Positions 58,800 to 64,000 of a DNA stretch of 64,000 bases are shown here, piece after piece. Position 1 is the stretch's first letter. Each line of letters opens with the position of its first letter. The translations under genes were made by a program, and so were the position numbers. The stretch is from assembly GCA_934047225.1 (NCBI GenBank), contig OW203992.1, positions 17,535,501 through 17,599,500 of the forward strand, in the 5' to 3' direction. The stretch comes from Ypsolopha sequella (Eukaryota; Arthropoda; Insecta; Lepidoptera; Ypsolophidae). The notes below the pieces were generated by a model. That model was not told where the DNA came from. It made no database searches and worked only from the letters and a program-made list of their open reading frames with translations.

Positions 58800-59090
58800 T
58801 TGTAGGGCATTGTTGAATGTTGGGACAGTCCCGTTCTTGGATTCTGGAACAGGGTTCACGTGGAGTCACAGTACTTCACCAGGAGGATGTTGTTGTATTC
58901 AATTTAATTGTGTGATGTCTGCAACAGCGACTTCTGCTACCTTTTCCGTGTTCGATTTTTGTGTTTTTTGTTTTTGTGTGTAGATTAAGACACTAACATA
59001 TTTTTAAGCATATTTGTTACTAACTATTGTTACTATTAAATATGGATTTCGGTCTGAAATAAATATTTTCTTTCTTCTTTCTTTCTAAAC
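58800..59090 (+). repeat. LINE 3' tail with CTTT microsatellite
   Basis: Ends TATTAAATATGGATTTCGGT then CTGAAATAAATATTTTCTTT and CTTCTTTCTTTC. ATGGATTTCGGTCTGAAATAAA is a 3' untranslated ending I know from lepidopteran LINEs (quoted in halves). The left limit is uncertain and no coding sequence was identified. Confidence 0.55.
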
Positions 59091-60660
59091 TATCAGCAAC
59101 GTAGACGTGTACGGTCTATTACTATTACACACCGTCGTGAGATGAAAGTAATGTACATACATGTATGTGCAATGGCCAATAACGACAAAATATTATTATT
59201 ACAAATGCTGCGGCACGAAAAATTAACGCTTTGATAAATTGCAAGCTTGACTAATTATTTTTCATCAGACTCCTGTCACTTTTGCCAATTTCATAATCAT
59301 ACAAATGCTATGTCGCGGGACAACTAACAACATAGAAAAAGTAAGAATAACTTTATTTAGTTACAATGATTGGTGACATTACATTTAAGAGCGTTAACAC
59401 TTGTCATGTGAGAAAAATGCTCGCCAAGTATGGAACTATAAATTAATATGAAAAGGTATAAGCTTGTAGTCATCAACATGCGTATTACTATAACAATTTG
59501 CTGACTAATGATTTATAGAATAAATCTTGAGTAATCGTTATTAGAATTATACATAGATTTACGCTAAAAGCTCGTGAAAGTTTCGACCTAAGTTGAAAGA
59601 AAGAAAAGAGTTTTATTTCAAACACCACAGAAATCAAAACAAGAAAAGAAAACAAATTACATATTCTGGGGTTATGAAAAAGGAGTCCAGCAGCGCTGGT
59701 ATTCTGCTTCAGTTATGGTATAAAAACGCTTTAAAGTTGTTGCTGTTAAAGTATAACGTCAAATCCTTGTTTCTGAAAATGACCAGAGGTTATATAAAAA
59801 TTTTTTGTTTTGCAATTTTTTTTTATTCTATATATGTACAAGCAATTGCCATATATCAACACAACAGTCAAGTAGCCTATTTCCTAGAACTATTAAATAA
59901 CTATACAAATTGAGATTTCTGCTTTTGAAATCAGCTATTAGAGGTCTAACGTTAGAGTAGTCTAACGGAACAAAGTCACTTTCTTTGTTGCACTAGATCA
60001 CAAACATTACATTAGAAACATACGATCCGTGAAAAATATATTAGCAACAAATGTATAGATGAGCACAATACATACTGCCTGCAGGTAAGTACCTATTACA
60101 TGTATTATTATATCATAGTCTGAGAGGTTTCACCGTTTGTTGTCAAAGAGAATTACGTTACATCACCTAGGCAAGTATGTACTGGATGCGCCTGCGTATC
60201 GTTTTTGTCAACATTCATCTGAGGTTTTTGTATTTCCTCATGACTCATGCTCTATGACCAACCTAAATCATTACAAAAATATCAATGATAGCAGAGATGA
60301 AAATAGAGCTGCAATTAAACACTAAACTTATAACATGAAAGGGCTTATTGATGTTGTCCTGAGGCCAAAACTACAATATTTATAATACTTGGCGTTGGCT
60401 GTCTATCTGCACCAATCATTTGATTTCAACTTATTGTGATATTGCTCAATTTATTGTGACATTATATTGACTTTTTTCAGGTGAAAGGGAGAAAATTAAA
60501 AACTCGTGTTGGTTGCAAGAGACACCGTCTCTAAATTTCATTCCAACTACTACATTATAAAAAATATTAGCCTAAATAGGATGTAAATAAAATTATAATG
60601 GTTTCTAACATCATATGGGCTCAGAGACAGTATAACCACAATGTAAACATTTCTTGGGTT
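59091..60660. other. No recognised feature
   Basis: Contains a 106-codon plus-strand frame at 59593-59913 whose second half is hydrophobic (FCFAIFFYSIYVQAIAIY); no homology recognised and A/T-rich codon use suggests chance. Nothing else seen. Confidence 0.4.
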
Positions 60661-60669
60661 TACTTATTC

Positions 60670-60785
60670 TTACTCGATATATTTCGGCCCACGGAAAAGG
60701 ACCGTCATCAGTCGAATGGAACAAAATATTGACAAATAAGTTATATACATAAATATTTTGTTCCATTCGAGTGATGACGGCCCCA
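60670..60785 (-). ncRNA. Hairpin with hammerhead-ribozyme-like core
   Basis: On the minus strand CTGATGA (60705-60711) is followed by CGGTCC, an 8-nt loop, GGGCC and GAAA (60682-60685), then an A/U-rich stretch. That is the C3-to-A9, stem II, GAA-A order of a hammerhead ribozyme, with one extra C between core and stem. After GAAA the expected stem III and cleavage triplet are not clear, so the copy may be inactive. ATTCGACTGATGACGG on this strand is mirrored on the plus strand at 60763-60782 as ATTCGAGTGATGACGG, forming ~33-bp inverted arms around the loop at 60731-60751. Confidence 0.4.
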
Positions 60786-60950
60786 AGTATTTTTATTGTT
60801 TTAATATTAATAAGTAAACCAAACAAATAAATAAAGCTTAAAAAAGCACAATATATTCATTAACACGGTGTTAAAATCATATTTTTAAACTAAATAAATT
60901 AATATTGCCTTTATCAGCTTATTTCTTTTATTTTTTTGATATATAATTAT

Positions 60951-61030
60951 ACAACGTGTAACAGTTCTGTGGGTCACCATTGACTGAATAGGCTCTTCAA
61001 ATATGGTTATACCTTTCTGTTACACCTTGT
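60951..61030. mobile_element. 80-bp mini inverted-repeat element
   Basis: Ends ACAACGTGTAACAG and the complement of ACAAGGTGTAACAG (13 of 14 identical), with TA at both outer edges. At only 80 bp it is probably a MITE remnant, and it directly abuts the next palindrome. Confidence 0.65.
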
Positions 61031-61222
61031 ATAGGTAAATATATATAAATCAGGCACAATTATAAAACATCACGATAAATCCAAGATATATTTCGGGTCC
61101 CATTGGGCCCAGCATCAGTTGGAGTAATAAGTAATGATGCTGGGCCTACTGGGGCCTGATATATATCTTGGATATATCGTGATGTTTTATAATTGTGCTT
61201 GATTTATATATATTTACCTATA
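61030..61222. ncRNA. Long palindrome containing hammerhead-like motifs
   Basis: Arms of about 88 bp (61030-61118 and 61136-61222) pair with few mismatches; ends read TATAGGTAAATATATA. On the minus strand CTGATG (61113-61118) is followed by a stem pairing GGG..CC with GG..CCC, GAAA (61091-61094) and then ATATATC-TTG-GATTTAT plus C: a stem III hairpin and the nucleotide expected at a hammerhead cleavage site (after 61074). Residue A9 is C here and the stem I pairing next to it is not found, so activity is doubtful. The right arm, read on the plus strand, carries TGATGC and a perfect ATATATC-TTG-GATATAT hairpin, but GAAA is changed. Confidence 0.4.
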
Positions 61223-61716
61223 TAATTATATATTTTGAAACTGTGGTATCACGCTGGCCCCGGTCGTAGCCAAGTTACAAGTTAGCTCTAAATCAATTTT
61301 GAATAAATAAAACGTAGTATGATTAAAATTACAAGCTATTAAAGTCGATTACTACTGGTTAATTCCCATTTTATGACACAATTATAAATTGTCGAAATTG
61401 TATGCATTAAATTTTACAACTAAACATGTTACTAAGTGCACTTGTTGCATATTAAATGTGGATTGGTTTTATGATCATATGCATATTTTTTTATTTCATG
61501 TTGCATTTACAGACTCTAATTATACCTACCTCACTTTTACCACAGTATATCATACTGTGCTTTTACTTAGCTGCGTATCCATAGCAGTGCAAACTTTTAC
61601 AAAATATTTTATTTTGTAATTACATCAGTACACTGATCATGCAAGTTGCAACATCAAATTACGTTTTTCGTGATTTTTGTGACTTTTCAGTTTGTTTTTT
61701 TTTTATAATTGTGATA
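61223..61716. other. No recognised feature
   Basis: A+T-rich. A 76-codon frame at 61389-61619 matches nothing known. Confidence 0.4.
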
Positions 61717-62919
61717 CAGTGCGACATAAAAGAGTAGAAAATAAATGAGGGCGCCACCATCTTCTATATGGCGACACAGCTAGTAAGATTAATAAATTTT
61801 GATACTTCAATATTTTTTTTACTACTCAAGTTGCTTTTTCATTTAACAAGTTTCATAATGTATCACTTGGAAGGTTTAGGCATAACACTTATAACAAGAA
61901 ATGAAATAGGATCTTTGTTCAAGGTAAACTTTATTTAGAATAAAGCACTATTCTAATGAACTAAAATCTAAATATTCAACACCCTCAAATTGAGATGTGC
62001 TTACACTCGGTTCTGCACTAGATTCTTCACTGCTTTCTGTATCAAACTCATCATCACTGCTATCTACACCAACCTGTATGACTAATTCGTCTACGTCATT
62101 GTACAATGTCCTCCTAGTTTAAGTTTCCTCAAATGCTCTCTACTTCCGTCGTACCCTAAGTCTTTTTTAAGTTCGGCTTATAGTTTACTAATTGTAGGCA
62201 CTTATTTTTTAACTGTATAAAAATATATCTTCTGCCTTATGGCACAAATGTCGAAATCATCCAGTACATTTGAAAGGCGACCTTTTCTTTGTTTTACAGG
62301 TGTCGAAAATTTCCCCCCATCGGTGGACCCTTGGTGCACTATCCTGCATACTGTACTTTCCGACACACCTGAAACAGATATAAATAACAGTCATATTCAA
62401 TTTAACTTATCATCATCTTTTCCTAAAGCAAGTATCAAAATTAACGTCGACCCGATCACGCTACATAAAAATATTTTTGTAACCATAACATAACCTTGAA
62501 ATTGTAAAGATAACAATCGCAATAATCAATATTTTGGAGTTATTTTGAAGGAATGTTGTTTTCTTTCCGTGTAACTAGATTAAAATATCGTTTTGTACAA
62601 CTTTAAACAGATTCTTACTAGATAAGTCAGCTGTCCGTTTGTAAATATCGTCGATTGGAGATAGCAACTCTCCGACTTAAAATTCAGCCAAACATCGCAT
62701 CAATACTTAATAAATTACGTCACGAACACCACCGCGTATGGCCTTGTTCATTTTAACTTGCTGTTTTAGCCAAAATTTACACAGAAAAGCCTTAAATTGT
62801 GAAGTAAACAGACACCGGTTACTAGTTTTGACAGCTCGACTACTCACCTCTAGTGTTGCCAGGACACGGAAACACTTTAGTTCCGAAATAATTAATTTCT
62901 ACTCTTTTATGTCGCACTG
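61717..62919 (-). mobile_element. 1.2-kb TA-flanked transposon, internally deleted
   Basis: Terminal inverted repeats of about 28 bp beginning CAGTGCGACATAAAAGAGT lie at both ends, each flanked by TA (61715-61716 and 62920-62921), the signature of the IS630-Tc1-mariner superfamily. The interior carries the two ends of a minus-strand transposase gene fused together (see 61948-62368). The catalytic core is missing, so it is nonautonomous. Confidence 0.85.
61948..62368 (-). pseudogene. IS630/mariner-like transposase relic lacking its core
   Basis: Read on the minus strand from a probable splice acceptor (TTTCAG at 62369-62374) it gives VSESTVCRIVHQGS, KFSTPVKQRKGRLSNVLDDF, DICAIRQKIYFYTV, a stop, VPTISKL, a stop, and KKDLGYDGSREHLRKLKL. 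STVxRI followed by FSTP, LDDFD and SREHLRKL corresponds to the helix-turn-helix N-terminus of insect transposases of the DDE_3 type as I remember them. It is then joined, with a frame change, to DSSDDEFDTESSEESSAEP and a C-terminal FSSLE before the TAG at 61948-61950: an acidic C-terminal tail. No QDN or NPIE-type catalytic block lies between, so the core has been deleted. Nonfunctional. Confidence 0.55.
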
Positions 62920-63599
62920 TACTTGTATCTAAAGTAGTCACAATGTAATAGGTCCGTTTTGACACATGTCATCGCAACGTATCTATGGATGTGAAACATG
63001 CAAATCGGTAACTATTGCCGAGTTGTTCGAAACAAATTTTAATATTTAAGTAGAGATTAAACTAATTTAATCACGAGAATCATGATTTTCTGTTGCACGA
63101 AACCTCCAATATAAATATTTAAGCAACCTTTATTTATTTAAATAAAAATCTGTCAAACTCATGATTATCTTCGACTTTATGTTGTTCGAACGCAATTTTA
63201 CCTCCGTTAGCGTCCAATTTGACACTTGATTAAATTAAAATTTAAGTGGCAACGATCCTGTACTTATCCCGCTAAATGGGAAGATGGCTGACCATGTCAC
63301 AGCTGATTTTGAAGAAAGTTTAACATTTATAGCGGTAGGTGGCGTGGCGTGCTCTTTGCATTGCTGTACAATTTTGCTGCAAGCAATTTACCTTGCAATT
63401 GCTTGTATCTTGTAAACCAGATAGAAATTCGTAAAAAGAAAAGAAAGAACGTGGTTGCAGAAGGAGATGTATTCAATCGTGAGAACATAAAAGTATTTCA
63501 AGTTTGGTGTAAGATTAATGTCGCTGGGTGTAACTAAAAACAATTCCAAAGATCGTGAATGCACCATTATTTATTCCTGGCTCCAAATGGAGAGCCCAC
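62920..63599. other. No gene called; upstream region of Harbinger-like relic
   Basis: An ATG at 63283 opens MADHVTADFEESLTF but stops after about 44 codons in a different frame from the downstream transposase. It may be the original start or 5' exon, but this is unproven. The remainder is A+T-rich. Confidence 0.35.
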
Positions 63600-63975
63600 C
63601 AAGGCTTTTTACTAGGTTTTGACCAGTATTCTCAGAATCTCTACTCTTCTCTCCAGTTAAGTGGCGACTATCTAGGTACGAACAGGAATTTATGGAACGG
63701 TTTAGGTTCTCAAAAGCTGCTGCTCAAAATATATTATCGAGGATAGAACATAACCTTTCTCCTTCAACTGAAAGGTCAAGATCAATCGAGGCAAAGACCC
63801 AGCTTTTATTTACGGAGGTTCTATGCAACAGGCACCTTTCAGCAGTTGTTGGGTGACACAATACAAGCCGACAAATCAACTGTTTGTAGAATAATTCAAA
63901 AGGTATTTTTTTGGACTTGCCATGGTTCCCGGAAACCTTTTATTAAACCACTTTGCAGAAGTAAAATGCGAACCT
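63600..63975 (+). pseudogene. PIF/Harbinger-like transposase, N-terminal relic
   Basis: Translates as WRLSRYEQEFMERFRFSKAA, AQNILSRIEHNLSPSTERS, then after a one-base shift at about 63815-63820, RRFYATGTFQQLLGDTIQ and ADKSTVCRIIQKV. FRFSK, LRFYATGxFQxxxGD and xSxxTVCRII are the conserved N-terminal (helix-turn-helix) blocks of Harbinger transposases and HARBI1. After IIQKV the frame reads FFWTCHGSRKPFIKP and stops at about 63976. In-frame stops upstream of WRLSRY also occur. The DDE catalytic domain would lie beyond this point and is not seen before the window ends. Whether an intron starts at AAG-GTATTT (63900) cannot be told. Confidence 0.75.
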
Positions 63976-64000
63976 AAGGTTATTCAATTTCAATTTTGTT

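Noticed and set aside
59593..59913. 106-codon plus-strand frame with a hydrophobic second half
   Set aside because: Hydrophobic stretches arise easily from T-rich DNA; no signal of a known receptor or membrane protein family.

Overview
The window looks like a piece of a moth or butterfly (Lepidoptera) nuclear genome. The DNA is strongly A+T-rich and has no prokaryotic gene organisation. Almost every open frame is short and closes by chance. The recognisable sequence consists of repeat families I know from lepidopteran genomes: tRNA-headed SINEs, RTE-type and Jockey/CR1-like LINE fragments, a short nonautonomous element ending in CTAG that resembles a lepidopteran Helitron, a repeat bracketed by GGTTCCGTA and GGAACCCTA, and many short inverted-repeat elements (MITEs). 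No intact host protein-coding gene, rRNA gene or functional tRNA gene could be supported anywhere in the 64 kb. The window is therefore best read as intergenic or intronic DNA built from decayed mobile elements. Species, chromosome and neighbouring genes cannot be told from the sequence.

Layout. 1-5 kb: unique A+T-rich DNA, a 300-bp MITE, LINE tails and two SINE copies in opposite orientation, one of them interrupted by a 120-bp insertion. 5.1-5.8 kb: an internally deleted Tc1-like transposon that still codes for the end of a DD34E transposase. 6.5-19.4 kb: SINE, MITEs, a LINE reverse-transcriptase relic, and two copies of a ~400-bp repeat family (R1). 19-33 kb: mostly unique DNA with tandem repeats and several short GC-rich islands. 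34.1-35.3 kb: a broken transposase relic that I read as Transib/RAG1-related. 35.9-38.4 kb: a dense cluster holding two LINE fragments, a 371-bp hAT-type MITE with a perfect 8-bp target duplication, and three foldback elements. 38.4-42 kb: unique DNA with two GC-rich islands. 42.6-44.1 kb: an RTE reverse-transcriptase relic abutting a third R1 copy. 45-53 kb: LINE 3' tails and dispersed repeats. 53.4-56.4 kb: a perfect 46-bp-arm palindrome, a TTAA-flanked MITE, a 222-bp hAT MITE with a perfect 8-bp duplication, and an array of palindromic ~50-bp units. 56.9-64 kb: an RTE 3' end, a cysteine-rich CXC-type relic, two hairpins containing hammerhead-ribozyme-like cores, an internally deleted TA-flanked transposon, and the start of a PIF/Harbinger-type transposase running towards the right edge.

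Nothing here forms a pathway or operon. The functional theme is transposition: autonomous relics (LINEs, Tc1, Transib-like, IS630/mariner-like, Harbinger) and the short nonautonomous elements that such enzymes mobilise. The observations most worth a second look are the hammerhead-like hairpins at 60.7 and 61.1 kb, the Transib-like relic at 34-35 kb, the perfect palindrome at 53.5 kb and the three-copy R1 family.
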